The notes under the pieces: generated by a model
Database searches by the model: none
Told to the model about the DNA's origin: nothing
The model's input: only the letters and a program-made list of their open reading frames with translations
In this document: positions 33,553 through 46,325 of the stretch, in pieces
Layout of the letters: each line of letters opens with the position of its first letter
Numbering within the stretch: position 1 is the stretch's first letter
Made by a program: the position numbers and the translations under genes
From: Larix kaempferi
Lineage: Eukaryota; Streptophyta; Pinopsida; Pinales; Pinaceae
Reading direction: 5' to 3'
Length of the DNA stretch: 64,000 nucleotides
Assembly: GCA_027924585.1 (NCBI GenBank)
Contig: BSBM01000252.1
Coordinates: 2,170,001-2,234,000 of the forward strand

Positions 33553-35574
33553 TGTCATGTCCCAAATTTGGTATTGGGTCAAAATGGCCTAATCACATTG
33601 GCCCTATTCATTAGAGTTTGTCAAATTGATGCTAAAGGTCAAATAATTGCCAAGGAGGAAAATTACTAGTTTCCTAGGTTTGGGGTGGAAGCTTTGGGAT
33701 TTGGAATAAGGGGGATAATAAATTATGTTTAGACATTAGAATGGTTCAAGTATTTAATAAATAGAGTGAATAAAGAAATTCAAGAGAAATCCTAAGTGAC
33801 AAATGGTTTTGGAGACATATGGAGGATGTGGGACCCACACTAGCTTGATTTTTCATAATACATGGTATCTCTCTTTTGCAAATTCGAATTAATGGGAATG
33901 TGAACACTCTTGGGTGAGTTGGTAAGTCATAAAAAATTTAATTGAGCATCTTAGGTCGAATTGGGAAGGATTGGTAACCTCCATGGAAGATAAAGACTCA
34001 AAGTGGAAGTTTGTGGACACTTGGGCTAGATTCCCTAGCCCCTATGACACCAATGATGGAGCATCTATGACAAATATGACAAATTGCAGACCTGACCTCT
34101 GACATCTGACCAATATGACATGTCAGCCCCAAAAATAGGCTCAAAGAAGGCGAATTTGGGAGTTGGAGAAGCCAAAGAGACTCAAAATCGAATTTGGGAG
34201 AAGATGGAAGGTTGGAACTAGGAGACAAGTGGCAAATGTGGAATATTTCCTAAATGGAAATCTATTGAATCTATTGAGAGGATTTCGACCCTTAGAAGGA
34301 TAATGTTGGTTATAAAATGTAGAAATGAAGTATGAGAATGGCTTTTGATCATTTGTAGAATTTGCAATTGCATTTGTGAAGAGGGAGAGCTAGTGGATGA
34401 CTAGTTTCTTGCCTTAGCCAATTTCGAGGGTGAAAGATTCCCATCCAAGTTGGCAATTGGAAAGGCCATTCAGACCTTTCATTTGGAGCTTTAATGGAGT
34501 CTTTATTTGCAGGTGTAAGCTACAGGGCAGCTCATGGTTTCTTCTATTGCAGCTCGCTCCTTCAACCATTTTCAGTTTTGATGGCATATTCTTGATCCTT
34601 GAGGGAGGGCGTTTTTGGTGAGCTATTGTACTCTTTGGGGGAGCTTCTAATGCCCCATTTCTTTTGTAATATGAATTAAATACTCTGTTCTTCATCTCCA
34701 AAAAGTTTCAGGTCGAAATTCCAAGTAGAAATGTATAAATCTCATTTTTAATGGAAGAACAATGCCATTTCCCCACTACCTTGTTGTGAGCCAATGTATT
34801 GAAGATGATTTCGAATGAATGGATGATTCTCTGATATATTTGTGATAAATATACTGCCATGGATGTCTTATACAAGTTTCATGTACTGTACTTGAGCATT
34901 TGAAGCATTTTTACTCAGTTTAATTGCATTGGGAGAAGAAATAGTGCCATTTTCCCAAGGGTCAAATTGGGGATTTCTGCAGTTGAATGGGAGAGGATGA
35001 GAACAGTTGTAATAATCCATTAATGGTGCATATGAAACTTTAATAGAATACTTAACACATTACATAACTCTGTTAATAAATTTGAGTGGGTTTGGAGGCA
35101 TTTGGGAAGCCATTTTCAGTACTTACCTCAGGGGGATTTGAACCCCAAATTACTAGTAAAATTGCATACTTGGTCCAGAATCTTAAGAGAGTTTGAAGAG
35201 GTATTTTGGTGACCATATGTCATCCTTAAACATCATATTCAAGTACTAATTTCATTAATACACCTTCCTTGAAGATTTGAAGGGATTTGGAGTCAATTTG
35301 AGACCTAGAGACCAATACTAGTCAAAGGGAAATCACTAGTAAAGTTACCTACATTGACCAGAATTGAAAGATGATTTGTAGAAGTATTTTAAAGGTACAA
35401 AGGAATCCCTGAAACACATATTTATGTTATAATATAATTCATATACCTTCTCAGAAGATTTGGGATCATTTGGGGCAAATTTGGGACCTAGAGATCAAAA
35501 CTAGTCAAAGGTCTAACTAGGAAAAAAAGTGAAAAATTGCCATTTTGATAAAATTCCTAACAAGGGACATTACA
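33553..35574 (+). repeat. Element C copy ii 3' LTR (2022 bp)
   Basis: Same length as the 5' LTR, about 99% identical by eye. TATAAAA at 34311-34317. Followed by GAGGA (35575-35579). Confidence 0.95.
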
Positions 35575-35693
35575 GAGGAGGGGTGAATAAAGGTAAAAAA
35601 AGACCAAGATTCAAAATTGGTTTGAAGCGCAATGAACAAAATCACAATCAAAAGATGGATGACAGTGAACTGAATCAATCAAACAAAAAGCAA

Positions 35694-35709
35694 ACCAGCG
35701 GAGTCGCCA
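35694..35709 (-). other. Element A primer-binding site (tRNA-Arg type), unit 2
   Basis: Plus-strand ACCAGCGGAGTCGCCA, matching the 3' end of plant tRNA-Arg as I recall it, four bases from the LTR edge. Confidence 0.75.
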
Positions 35710-35713
35710 TTCT

Positions 35714-36614
35714 TGTTGGTAGAATTTTTCCCTACGGGTAAGTCAAAATTCTCTTGACTTAAAGCAGATTCCTAACTGACTCTAAGGCAAGAACAAAACA
35801 AAACAAATGCTACCTTGAAATTCCTGAACTAACTTTCACAACAAGATTACATGCATTCAGAAACAATGAAAGATATGACTCACCTTTCAATCTGACGTTT
35901 GTCCCGCTTCTAGCTCTTGATCCAAAGCTCCAATGTAGAACCTGTTGAGATCAAACAAAGAACAAGCATACAAGCTTCCAAACACCTTGAAGTAAAGATT
36001 AGATTCAAATCTAGACTAGATACATTCCATGTTAAAGACTTGTACAATACACATGAAATGGGAAAAATAAGACAAGTTATCTTTATTACAAACTTGAAGG
36101 ATACTTACAAAGGTTGCTTGATGTCCAAGCCAATCCTCTAGCTCCAAGTGCTTCCTCCCATGGAATACCTCTCTTTTATAGTGTATGGTAGGGTTAACCA
36201 ACAAGAGATATGGGTGGATCTTGGGAGAACTTAGTGGATCAGGGTTTCTAATCACAGAAAATGAGTTAAGATCGAATCAGAGATCCCAATCCTCAATATC
36301 TCTCGAAAATCCAAAATCTCACAAGCCATGGCAAAAAGGCTATAAAAAGAGTACCACGCCCAGCTATTTGAGCATAACGCGGTAGTACCGCATGGCAGGG
36401 ACAAAGCATAATGCGGTAGTACGGACTACCATGCACCTATAACTGAGCAAGGCGTTGTAGTTAGGGTAAATAAAGTCTCAGCTGGGTTAATTCTTGACAG
36501 GGTGGATTTACCTTCAACGATTACTCATCTTCTGGGTGGTTCAAGCAGTAGGGGAAGTGTCGTCATCTCTTTTTGTGGTGGAGATGCGACACTATGGAAT
36601 ATAGAGGTATAACA
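35714..36614 (-). repeat. Element A 5' LTR, unit 2 (901 bp)
   Basis: TGTTGGTAGAA to TATAACA. TATAAAAG on the minus strand at 36173-36180. It lacks a 65-bp segment present in the unit-1 copy near 5290-5355. Confidence 0.88.
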
Positions 36615-37386
36615 AGTGAGGAGAAATGTGGGCTTTTGGTGCTGCTGTACATAATCATTTTCATCAACTACGTCTGATATCTAAAAAACATAGTAGTCGG
36701 GAAATTGCTCAACTTTACATGTATCTTTTCCACCAAAAATTCATCAAACCTCAGGGATGGGATGAGTCCACTTTCAGACATGGACAAAATGATGCTAATC
36801 CTAAACAGTAAAATTAATTGGACTTCAGTCACCCACAAATCAGTATCCAACCCTAGAAACTGAGCTAACAAAGAGAGAATCAACTGGGAATTGTCATAAA
36901 AAAGGATGAAATTTAGGGGTATGGTTCTTCGGATATTTCAAAGTTGGGTTTCATGAATGTGGCTAAGAAATCTTGATGGCTTTCAGGGTTGATTTGGTGA
37001 TACAAGGAAACCACAGACTCTTCATAAAAAAACTCCAAGTCTTGGTACTGAGAATCGGGAATGAAAAAGGAATTCCTAAGAGCTGACGCATCTATATTAT
37101 AGATGAATCTGGACTTACGGGAATCCATAATTACTCTTTGGGGTTTTGAGTAATTCAAAGAACCCTTTGTTACAAACTCAGGAAAAGAGAGCACTTGGTC
37201 AAGGAAAAAGAAAATGAACAACGACCTAAAGATTCCATGTATATCCAGTCCCTGTTCATGCAAGGCTTCCAATCTCTTCTTAATTTCCGGAACCGGGAGC
37301 CGAATGGATGTTTTAAATACATCGACGTCCCTATCTTTCAGGGAAACCTTAACCGTAGAATTGGTAGAAGATTCCTCTTCCCCCAT
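36615..37386 (-). pseudogene. ORFx, N-terminal quarter, unit 2
   Basis: Starts MGEEESSTNSTVKV at 37386 and is open to 36913 (157 codons). After a frame change LLAQFLGLDTDLWVTEVQL continues to FFRYQT near 36668. Differences from 6583-5817 are scattered. Function unknown; see the ORFx entries at 19034 and 56405. Confidence 0.65.
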
Positions 37387-38883
37387 CCTATGACTATAAA
37401 AGACTCAGATTTTTTAGAGAATTGCGGTTACAGATCCTACCTGTCACTCTGGAAGCCCTGCACGCACCCTGTCGAAGGTTCTGTCGCCTTCATCATCTGC
37501 CACACGCCGAGAGACTTTCTGACTTCGACAGGTCTTCAAAACAAATGTCAACCTTCATGGGAATTCTTATATATATAACCATGTTTCCATAACCTCCAGT
37601 TTCTTTGACCAGCTATCCTTTGATCTTAACTGCTTAAACTCTCACGCGTTCACTTTCCGTCGTCGGATCTGACTTTCTCTTTACCCACTGATTTGACAAC
37701 CCATCTATTTCCACCGTAGTATAATCTTGTTGGTTCTCATCTGGGCCATTCATCTACATCGGATGCATCTACGGGTTAGTTTCGCATTCACCCAAAGAGC
37801 TTTTCTTCTATCACCTTTTCTCCATGCGACATGCTTTGGAGTTGACACCTGTCGGGTGGGAAAGGTCCATTGCATCTGCCCCGTTGCTATCTAGCGTGCT
37901 ACTTCTTGTTGCGACTATGCATGAGAAAAATCCATTTCTTCTCAAACGTGTATCCATGGTGAGTTCTCATGCTCTATTTAACTCTTAGACCATCCGTTTG
38001 CTGGTGGGGTCGTCCCTATTATATCCTGTTCGTTTTCGACTTTCCAAAAGCCATTGATGCGGCTCTTCTTTCCATCTAAACTATCGATCTTCCGGAAACT
38101 TAGGCCTTTACTGTGGTTAATGAACCCATACCCTTATATCTTGAAGGGATAACCTCCGTTGTAGATCCTTGCACCGGTGCCTATGATTGCATGCGCCTAA
38201 TATGGCATTGTTCACTGCTCCTTTCTCCTTGCAACGCCCTCTTAGGCCGACACCTGTTCGATGGGACCAAGCCCATCGCATCCGCCTTTTCCCTTTCTTC
38301 CTCGCAAATTGGCCATGTGACTATCCATTAAGAGCCATAGATCTTGCTTCTGCTCTAGATCAACGGTGTTGACTAGTGCAAAGCTTAGTCTTTGATGACT
38401 TGCATACAAACTATAGGCTTTAGGGTATTCTCCAGTTTCCTTTAGCCACTTTATTTGCCTATTAATACCTGGCCTTTGACATTAATCAATTTTTATTGTG
38501 TTGGACCCTTTGTAGCCCATTCTTTCTCATGTCCTAGCACCTGGCCATCGAGGATGGGATTACTTCAAGCCTCCATCAGGTAGTTGTCTGACCCTCCACC
38601 TTTCATATACAGGTTTTTATGCTGCAAAAGAGCAAAAATATATAGGTGCTGACAACTGGCTCCAACCGGGGATGCTATCCTCCCAGTGAGATAGCAAAGA
38701 ACTCCGTAGACTAAGTGCCTGATCCATTGGGCAGGTTTTGCAAACCCTAGATTGAAATTTTTTTCTAGAAACTGAAACTGCACCTATTTTCATATCTAGG
38801 ATGAGAAATAAAAAATGAAACATGGCTTCCCCTTCTAGACCTTAGGGCTTTTACTTTGGGATTCAAGTCTTTCTAGTTCATCA
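37387..38883 (-). other. Spacer between integrase and ORFx, unit 2
   Basis: Counterpart of 6584-8081. No gene recognised. Confidence 0.5.
37567..37578 (-). promoter_or_regulatory. TATA-like box upstream of ORFx, unit 2
   Basis: TTATATATATAA about 180 bp upstream of ATG 37386, same position as in unit 1. Confidence 0.4.
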
Positions 38884-40026
38884 TTAAAACCCCAAAACAA
38901 ATGTGAAAACATGAAAATATATATAGACTATGGTACATGGGTTACCTTCTTTCTCTAGGATAGGTAGTGCTTCAAAAACCTTGCATTGACTGGACCTCCT
39001 GACCAAGAGGACCCATCTTGGTTCTCCAGGATAAAAGAATTTTCTTCTCGGTTTGCTGCAATAATATAGGGCCCCATCCACATATGGTTGAATTTCCCAT
39101 GTTTATCTTCCCTTGGATCATCCCACTTAAGGACTAGGTCATTTAGTTGAATTTGATCTTCTTTTGATTTTCTGTCAAAGGCACTCTTTAGCTTTTCTTG
39201 GTGCCCCTGTACTTTGTCATATGCTCTACTTCTTAACTCATTCAGCTCGACTATCTGACTTACCCTTCTCTGCATGTGGTTTGGTTCTTCTTCTATCCCC
39301 TGCAGCAACCTCATGACTGGCAAACCTAGAGATGCCGAAAAGACCACCTCAACTCCATATACCAGTTGGAAAGGGGACATCCCAATGGCCATCTTTGTAC
39401 TTATTTTGTCATCCCACAGGGCATATTTTAGTTTTTAGTGCCAAGCTCTCTTATTATCCTCCAACAACTTCTCTATGATTCTTACTAAGCTTTTGTTGGA
39501 TGACTCTGCTAGTCCATTTCCCTGGGGATAGTATGCTGTGGAATGATTCAGGCTGATATGGTATTTGTGGAAAAAATTTATCATCTTCTTAGAAAAAAAT
39601 CCTAGGGCATTGTCTGTCACTATTCTTTTAGGGCAGCCAAATCTTGATAGGATATTCTCCTCCAGAAAATTCATGATAACACCTTCGGTTGCCTTGTTAA
39701 TGGTATGGCCTCTATCCACTTAGTGAAATAGTCAGTGGCTATCAATATCCATGTATGTTTCCCTGACGGGTTAGGATTTATTTCTCCAATGAAATATAAA
39801 CCCCACTGTTGGAAGGGTGCTTCTACTATGACAGGGTGAAGGGGTAGTGAAACGACCTTTCTTTTTCCTTCAAAAATATGGCATTGGTGATAAGCAACTG
39901 TTCATTTTTATACATCTGAAAACATGGTAGGCCAATAGAAACCAACCCTCACAATTTTGTTGACTGTCACCTTCCATGAATGATGACCACCATCGTCTCC
40001 CTTGTGAAACTCCTCCTTTGTGTGTT
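38884..40026 (-). pseudogene. Element B integrase, unit 2, broken
   Basis: Zinc-binding region HKGDDGGHHSWKV and GFYWPTMFSDV (to 39908), catalytic core with ATDYFT (about 39730, shifted frame), RIVTDNALGFFSKK and GNGLAESSNKS (39719-39435), then an open C-terminal part 39392-38955: MAIGMSPFQLVYGVEVVF, KLKSAFDRKSKEDQIQLNDL, KWDDPRED and the GPY-type module HMWMGPYIIAANREENSFIL ending ARFLKHYLS. The C-terminal part is intact here but split in unit 1. No chromodomain. Confidence 0.8.
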
Positions 40027-41734
40027 TAGCCTCTTCCTCAGGTAAGCAATTCAGCAGCAAACCTCCAGGGTCCTTCCAATATAGGAATTGATTCATATTA
40101 TAGTACTTCGTAGCTTTTAGTTTCACAACCCTAGCCCTGCTTTTGCTTAATCCCGAAGGATCTTGTAAGCTTTGTAATACATACACAATGTCAGCATACC
40201 AAGAGGATGCAGAGAATTTTGGCCTCACTTGCACTCCCATATCTAACTGATTTGAATACCCTTGTAAGAAGTTCAGTTGTAGAGAATCACAGTTGGCCTT
40301 GGTCATTAACTTTGCTAACCCTTGCCCCTTTACCAGTTTTGTGGGTTCTATCTCCAGGTCGTATTCTAGCAATACATCAATCCATTTGGCTCTTATTCCT
40401 TCTGGGTCTGCTTGGGTGAGGATACCCTTCACAACACTGTTTGGGACATGAGCAATGATGTGTGAATGTAGGATATAAACCCTGAAATCTTTCAGTGACT
40501 TAATTAGGGCATAAGCCTGCTTTTCCATGATATCGTATTTCAGTTCTGCATCTCTTAGTACCATGTTGAAAAAGGAAATTGTCTATTCAACGTTCTGGGC
40601 ATTTTTCTGTAGTAGTACCCCTGCCACTGTGTGCTCAGAAGCGTAAGAACAAATCAAAAAGTCTTTAGAAAAATCTGGACTTGCTAATACTAGGGATTCA
40701 GTGATACCATTCTTAGTTTCCTTAAATGAATCTCTTGCTTCTGCGGTCCATTTAACCTAATTTTCCTTTCTTAACATATTTGTAATACTCATCATGATTT
40801 CGGCAAAACTGGGAATGAATCTTCTCAGAAATCCCACTTGGCCGATAAAAGACTGCACCTCATTTTTGCTTCTTGGTTCTCCAACTTTCTGGATGGCACT
40901 AACCCTTTCAGGATCGATCTTGATACCTCCCTTGGAAATAATATGACCCAAGAGCTTAGCTTCTTCTAATGCAAAATGTGATTTCTTAGGATTAATTGAA
41001 ATACCGTATTTTATACATTTCTTAAAAACTTGTTCCAAATGCTTAAGATGCTCTTCATCAGATTTTGATTACACAGTTATTTCGTCCATGTATACAACCA
41101 CAAACTTATCTTTTTCTTCAGCGAATGCTATGTCCATCGCCTGCTGGAAGGTAGCTCCTGCATTCATCAACCCAAAAGGCATCTTAGCATACATGAAAGT
41201 ACCCCAAGGAGTGGTGAAAGCGGTCTTCTCTTGGTCTTCAAGACAGACCTTGATTTGATTGTATCCGAAGAAACCATCCATAGTAGAGATCCTTTCTGAC
41301 CCTACTACCTTTTGTAAGATATGCTGCATTTTGGGCAGGGGGTAATTATCCTTTAGTGAAGCCCTATTCAGGTTCCTGAAATCTATGCAGATTCTAATTT
41401 CTCCATTCTTCTTCCTTACGGGAACTAGATTTTCTATCCATTGAGAGAATCTCAAGGTGACAATGATTTTTTCATTAAATAATCTTCTAGTCTCTTTTTC
41501 TATCATAGGCACCAGCTTATGGTTTATCCTCCTCAACTTTTGCTTGAAGGGTTTCTCTCCTAGTCTGATTGGAATAGAGTGTTCTATTATAGAGGTATCA
41601 TATTCCTTCAGTTCTTCATAACTCCATGCAAATGCAATGGCATATATCTTCATCAACTCTACATATTGCTTCTTCTTTTCAGCAGGTAGTTTCTTAGACA
41701 AGTTTACCATCCGAGGCTCTTCTTTAGTTCCCAA
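40027..41734 (-). pseudogene. Element B RT and RNase H, unit 2, broken
   Basis: RT is open 41734-41069 with the same blocks as unit 1 and the same YMDE box (41081-41092), followed by the same stop. The thumb is at 41038-40757 (KYGISINPKKSHFALEEAKL), and RNase H and tether at 40564-40027 (EKQAYALIKSLKDFRVYILH, YDLEIEPTKLVKGQGLAKLM). A short stretch between 40757 and 40564 holds further stops. Confidence 0.85.
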
Positions 41735-41948
41735 GTTTTGGTCTTCTACCGCCTCTTTGGGGGGTTAAAAGTTCGGTTTTTTTTCCACATCATTCTGGTA
41801 AAAAAACCTCTCCAGGGGTATCAATCCTTTGGGGCTATAATTACTTTTCAATTGAACGATATCTTACCCCCCCCAACATGTTTTTCCATTGTTTGCTTTC
41901 TCTTTCTTCTCCCTCTAATTGCTCTTGGTCTATCAATCCTTCTATGTT

Positions 41949-42811
41949 CTAATTTTCAGTATCAATCTGAACATTAGCAAACTCTTCAAATAATTCCAAA
42001 AATCTTTTAATTTGTAAATCATCTTCAAATACTTGCCAATATTTAGCATTGTCTGGAATAGATGGCCTATTCACCACCTCTAACTCATATTTTTCTTGAG
42101 AGAAAATAGGAGTTTTAAAACCACTGGCAGTGGTGGCCAAAGAGTCCACCACCTGATTTTAAAATCTCAAGATCACCCAGATCTTGTGTTCAGTGAAAAA
42201 GTTCCCGAACATATCCCAAAATTCATTCCTATAGGCCCTCATCCTGGGGTGTTTTTCCTGATAACTGTCATTTACTTGATTGACCACAATTTCTGAATCT
42301 CCAAAATGTGTATCATTTTGGCCCCCAAATCTTTCAAAGCTCTTAGTCCCAAGAGTAGAGCTTCATACTCAGCCACATTAGTAGTACACTCAAAAGTTAG
42401 CTTGTATGACAAAGCTCTATACTCTTGATCGAGAGGTATAATCCAAACCCCTGCACCAGCACCATTCTTGCTCAGTGGTCCATCAAAGTACATCTTCCAT
42501 AGCCCTTCCTCATTCTTCTGTTTCTCTGAGGCCTCATATCTTCCAGAAATTTTTTTGTTTTCCTCGACCTCATGGAAAAATGGGGGCACAGGATCGGTAT
42601 GTTGGCCATCATTAAAGAAAATAGAGGAACCTACACCTGTGTCTACAATGTACACTGGGTGATTTTCTGATTTGATGTCACTACTGACCACATAGGCCAT
42701 TCTCTTCTCTCTATATAGCTTTCTATTGCTTCCAAAAAGTGGTATATTGGTGTAAGATAAGTCCATCTGCATGGTTCCTTTCAACTTCTTTACCCAGGAT
42801 CTTGATAACAA
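41949..42811 (-). pseudogene. Element B extra RNase H with end of protease, unit 2, frameshifted
   Basis: Protease end LSRSWVKKLKGTMQMDLSYT, then MYFDGPLSKNGAGAGVWI and TTNVAEYEALLLGLRAL. Two bases fewer than unit 1 near 42304 shift the frame inside the GDSEIV block, so the third catalytic Asp is out of frame. The domain resumes at 42152 with MVDSLATTASGF. Confidence 0.75.
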
Positions 42812-42979
42812 CAGCCCAAACTTAGCGGGAACTTATGCCACTATTACATCCATCATAATGCTCTTAGCCAGAATTTGGAAAAGGGTCACTACTACATCTT
42901 TAATTAAACCCAAACATGATAGCTTTATGGAATCAAAAGAATACAGGTATTTATAGGGTCTGGTGACTTCTAACCCCAA

Positions 42980-43303
42980 CTAATCCACCATCGATTTTTG
43001 CATTAGGTTGTGTGAAGCCCCAGAATCTATCAGGGCATTGTGTAACAACTTACCATGGATATTCAAACTCAAATAGAAGGGAGGGACTTCTTCATCGTCT
43101 AGTTCTTCCAGCATGGAAACGAAGATTATAGTAAGGGCATCATCTGTTACTTCCAATATGTCTTGCATACCTTTTGCTTGTCCCTTTACCAGACTAGTTA
43201 TCTCTTCCTTATATTCATTGTTTCTCAACATCTCACTTAAGGGGATAGAGATATTCACCTTAGATAGTTTATCTTTCAGACTGAATGTCGAACCTGGTCT
43301 CAC
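42980..43303 (-). pseudogene. Element B protease, unit 2
   Basis: Contains LSLNIHGKLLHNALIDSGAS (DSG active site). A stop directly after KSMVD at 42980 replaces the Gln codon seen in unit 1. Confidence 0.75.
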
Positions 43304-43384
43304 TACTTCAATGACCTCCGGCTGCCTACCCTCTTTAGAATGCTGCCCCTTATCTTCTGAGGCTTTCTGTGCAGTAACCTCTGG

Positions 43385-44722
43385 CTATTTTTCCTTTAGG
43401 TTCTCCATATTTTGCTGAGTCTTGGATAGCTGAACACAAGCAAAATTCCCTTCACTTATTGGTATATCCCTACTTCTTAACTTCATCTTTCTTTTTATGT
43501 CATCTACAACATTCATGTAACCCATTTGGTACTGGTCAGAATCAAATTCAGCAGCTTTACTAGCATTTCCCACGTTGAAAAAGTCATGCTCGCTTTGGGT
43601 TAAATGCACTTCATGGTCTAGGGTGTCGAGGAGATGGATCTAGTCTCCAGTAGGCTCTTTAGGTCCTTCCTCATCCAGCAAATTTTTAGGGAAGGGAGGT
43701 CTCATCTGGTGGTCGTCTTGATTTCTTGGATTTCTTGGAGGGGGTGGGCTTCTAAAGTTAGGATTTCTTATCTGATTTTCAGGCTATTATCTAGGAAGAG
43801 GTTTATTTTCCATGGCCAACCTATCCATCAGCTTTTCCATAGTTTTCATCATAGTATTCAACTTGGCATCACTAGAAGATGAGGAGGTAGAGGCTAAGGT
43901 TTCTTGCTTCTTTTTATCGACTTCTCTTTTGCCCTTTATTTTTCCTGAGGCCATCATGTTGGCTTCCACCTCCATGGAATCATTCAGCACAGCGGGAAGG
44001 GTAGCAGAATTTCTCTCCCTTAAAGTACATGAGAAATATCCATAAAAGGAATCTTCATAATGGAGCTTTGCAGCACCTACTGAGGGTCTCAGATCATCTG
44101 GGATAGAATTATAGGCCCTCATAAACCTAGCTGAAAACTCATGAACAGATTCAAAACCTCTTTTCTTTAGATGGTTGTACTAGGATAAGACCAGGGAAGG
44201 ACTCCCTATCGTTTCCCACATTTTCAAGAACAATGTCTTAAAGGCTGCAAAATCGTTGATAGAAGCATTCAGTAACTGTCTGAACCATTTCTTAGGTTCC
44301 CCAAATAAACTCTGAGAAAACAACCTTATCTTAGCATCATCATGATCTACTTCCTCTAAATCAATAAAATCCTCTAACTTGTCCACATGTTGTCTGGCAG
44401 AAAAACCTCCCTCTGCATCATAAGAGACGATTCTATGGGCGTAGTTCTGAGGGAGATCATGCAAAAAAGCTGGTAGGGCCAATGGTGAAAACCTAGAATC
44501 CATGGGTCTGAGTGGATTATGAGCTTGGGGATGGATATTATGGGTAGGATTACTTGCAGGGATTGTGGTATGAGATTGAGGGATCTGAAAACTAGGTCTA
44601 GCTCTTTCGACTTTGATTATATTTTTCAACTCAAACCAGACAAGATCTAACAAATAGGATTTAGGGGCATTCAGACTGTCTTCGCCTAGACTTAGATAAG
44701 ACTCAGATCTTGATCTTGACAA
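43385..44722 (-). pseudogene. Element B gag, unit 2
   Basis: Better kept than unit 1: 44722-44180 is open for 180 codons from MSRSRSESYLSLGEDSL through SARQHVDKLEDFIDLEEVDH, LFSQSLFGEPKKWFRQLL and NDFAAFKTLFLKMWETIG. After one stop it continues at 44122 (MRAYNSIPDDLRPSVGAAKL, IKGKREVDKKKQETLAS) and at 43609-43385. No zinc knuckle seen. Confidence 0.8.
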
Positions 44723-45138
44723 TGGCTTTCCAATATCTATCTCTATAGCTATTTATTGAAGAACAGGGAGTTCCCCTTTAGACCCAATTCTTTTAATGCT
44801 AGAAGAAGTACTAGATTTATCCTTTTCGGTCTTATGTCTAAGTAATGTTTCTGGATTTTCCACACTTAACATAATTTTGGAAATAGGATTACCTCTTGTA
44901 TGGATCTTTCTTGAGGCTAGGATACCCGTTTTGAGATATCTTCAAAAATTAACTTGGCACGTCGATCTCCCCCAATGGAGTCTTTCTTGAATGTGGATCT
45001 TTACGAGTGGATTCGCCAGGGAAAAAATGCAGAACCTTCTGAACACATGGAAACCTCTGTTTTCTCGTAGGGATCTCTTCTTTATTTGAATCTTTAGAAT
45101 CATTTGTCACTCCCACAGGGATAATAAAACAATCACAT

Positions 45139-45155
45139 TTCCGGCTACGGCGCCA
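45139..45155 (-). other. Element B primer-binding site (tRNA-Asp type), unit 2
   Basis: Plus-strand TTCCGGCTACGGCGCCA, tRNA-Asp-like with two or three changes. LTR edge at 45159. Confidence 0.75.
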
Positions 45156-45158
45156 ATT

Positions 45159-46225
45159 TGTTAACACCCAAATTAACCCCCAAGGTTGTGATAGAAGGCA
45201 ATTCGGGGTAACCACTAACCAATCTTTAGACTTAAGCTACTGACCCAGCTTAGTCTGAGAGGGCTCTCTTTACAGATATATGAAAGACTAGAATTATCAA
45301 AGGTGTCAACAATGAGAACATACACCAGCATTCATCATTCAAGATATTCAATTACAACACACAGAAGATCATATTTTTGTTGGAAACAAAATGATTTATA
45401 TGTTGTTTGGCTGAAACATGTGAATCTCTATTTGGGCAATGGAGTCACATCTAAACAAAGTATGAAAATTCATTTACAAATGCTTCGCAAGTGCATTAAC
45501 ACAGGGGCGAGGTAGTAAACAACTCATAGTCAAAGTGATTTTAATTGGTGAAATAGAAGAGAAAGAAACAATCCATTGATATAAGGCATGCAATGATGAA
45601 TCCTACATCAATTTTAGCAGAGAAGTAATGGTGGAATACTTGGAAAAAAGATAAGCAGAGCATAATTCTATGAATTCCAGTTAGCTATCACACTACACCA
45701 AGTATGAAAGAATGTTACAGACTGGAATTAACAATGAGAGATACACAATTCACATAGAAAAAAGAAAGAACAGACTACAAGACCGGTTACACAAGAATCC
45801 CTTAAAACATTGGCTCAACTCTGCAATCTTTATTCAAAATATAGCTCAAAAATGTCTTATAGAACAATACACAAAAATTCCCATAAAAGTTTTCAACACT
45901 TTATCATTCCATTACATCGCATATATAGATGCCGGGAGTCCTCTTGCTCAACTCATCTAAACAAAAATAGTTATATCGAAGTGACACCTCATTCAGGTTT
46001 ATTTGCCAGTATTACTACAAAGCAGAAATAGGTAGAACCGGCCTAACTGTTTTCTTACAATCCATCGGTATTATTACTAAGTAACATTTACTTCAAGTAA
46101 AAAATTAAATATAGTAAAGTAATAGTTCCAGCTGGCTATTTATATAGCCGCCTCAAAAAATATTACAAATTTCTCAATAATAGGAAATTTTTTTAGAAGT
46201 CTTTGATTCCAAACAAGCATCAACA
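45159..46225 (-). repeat. Element B LTR, unit 2 (outer edge uncertain)
   Basis: Starts TGTTAACACCC. The GGCTATTTATATAGCC palindrome with its TATA box is at 46134-46149. Outer edge estimated by analogy with unit 1. Confidence 0.6.
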
Positions 46226-46325
46226 ACTAGAAAAAGTTAAATATCACTATAGAAGACGGAGAGTGTATAGCGATTTGCTCTATTTTTCTACATTAATCCA
46301 TTGGTCTACATGTGGGAGGTCATAG

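Larger units (their letters stand above)
28821..35574 (+). mobile_element. Element C copy ii: complete non-autonomous LTR retrotransposon (6754 bp)
   Basis: Two LTRs of exactly 2022 bp (28821-30842 and 33553-35574), a 2710-bp interior with an initiator-Met primer site, one long ORF and a polypurine tract, flanked by GAGGA. By eye the LTRs differ at about 22 positions (about 1%) with no indels, so insertion is recent by the standards of this region. The homologous site in unit 1 is empty, so it inserted after the 23.6-kb duplication. It has no recognisable complete RT, RNase H, integrase or protease, and must be moved by enzymes of another element. Confidence 0.95.
21833..36614 (-). mobile_element. 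Element A, unit-2 copy, truncated in RT by the duplication junction
   Basis: Minus-strand order: 5' LTR (36614-35714), tRNA-Arg primer site, leader (interrupted by element C copy ii), gag, protease, RT to the junction. Like the unit-1 copy, its LTR abuts ORFx of element B at AGTGA (36615-36619). RNase H, integrase and 3' LTR are missing. Confidence 0.85.
36615..46225 (-). mobile_element. Element B, unit 2 copy
   Basis: Same domain order as 5812-15416 and co-linear with it (offset about 30,803-30,810). It is interrupted at the left by element A. The right edge is uncertain for the same reason as in unit 1. Confidence 0.8.
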
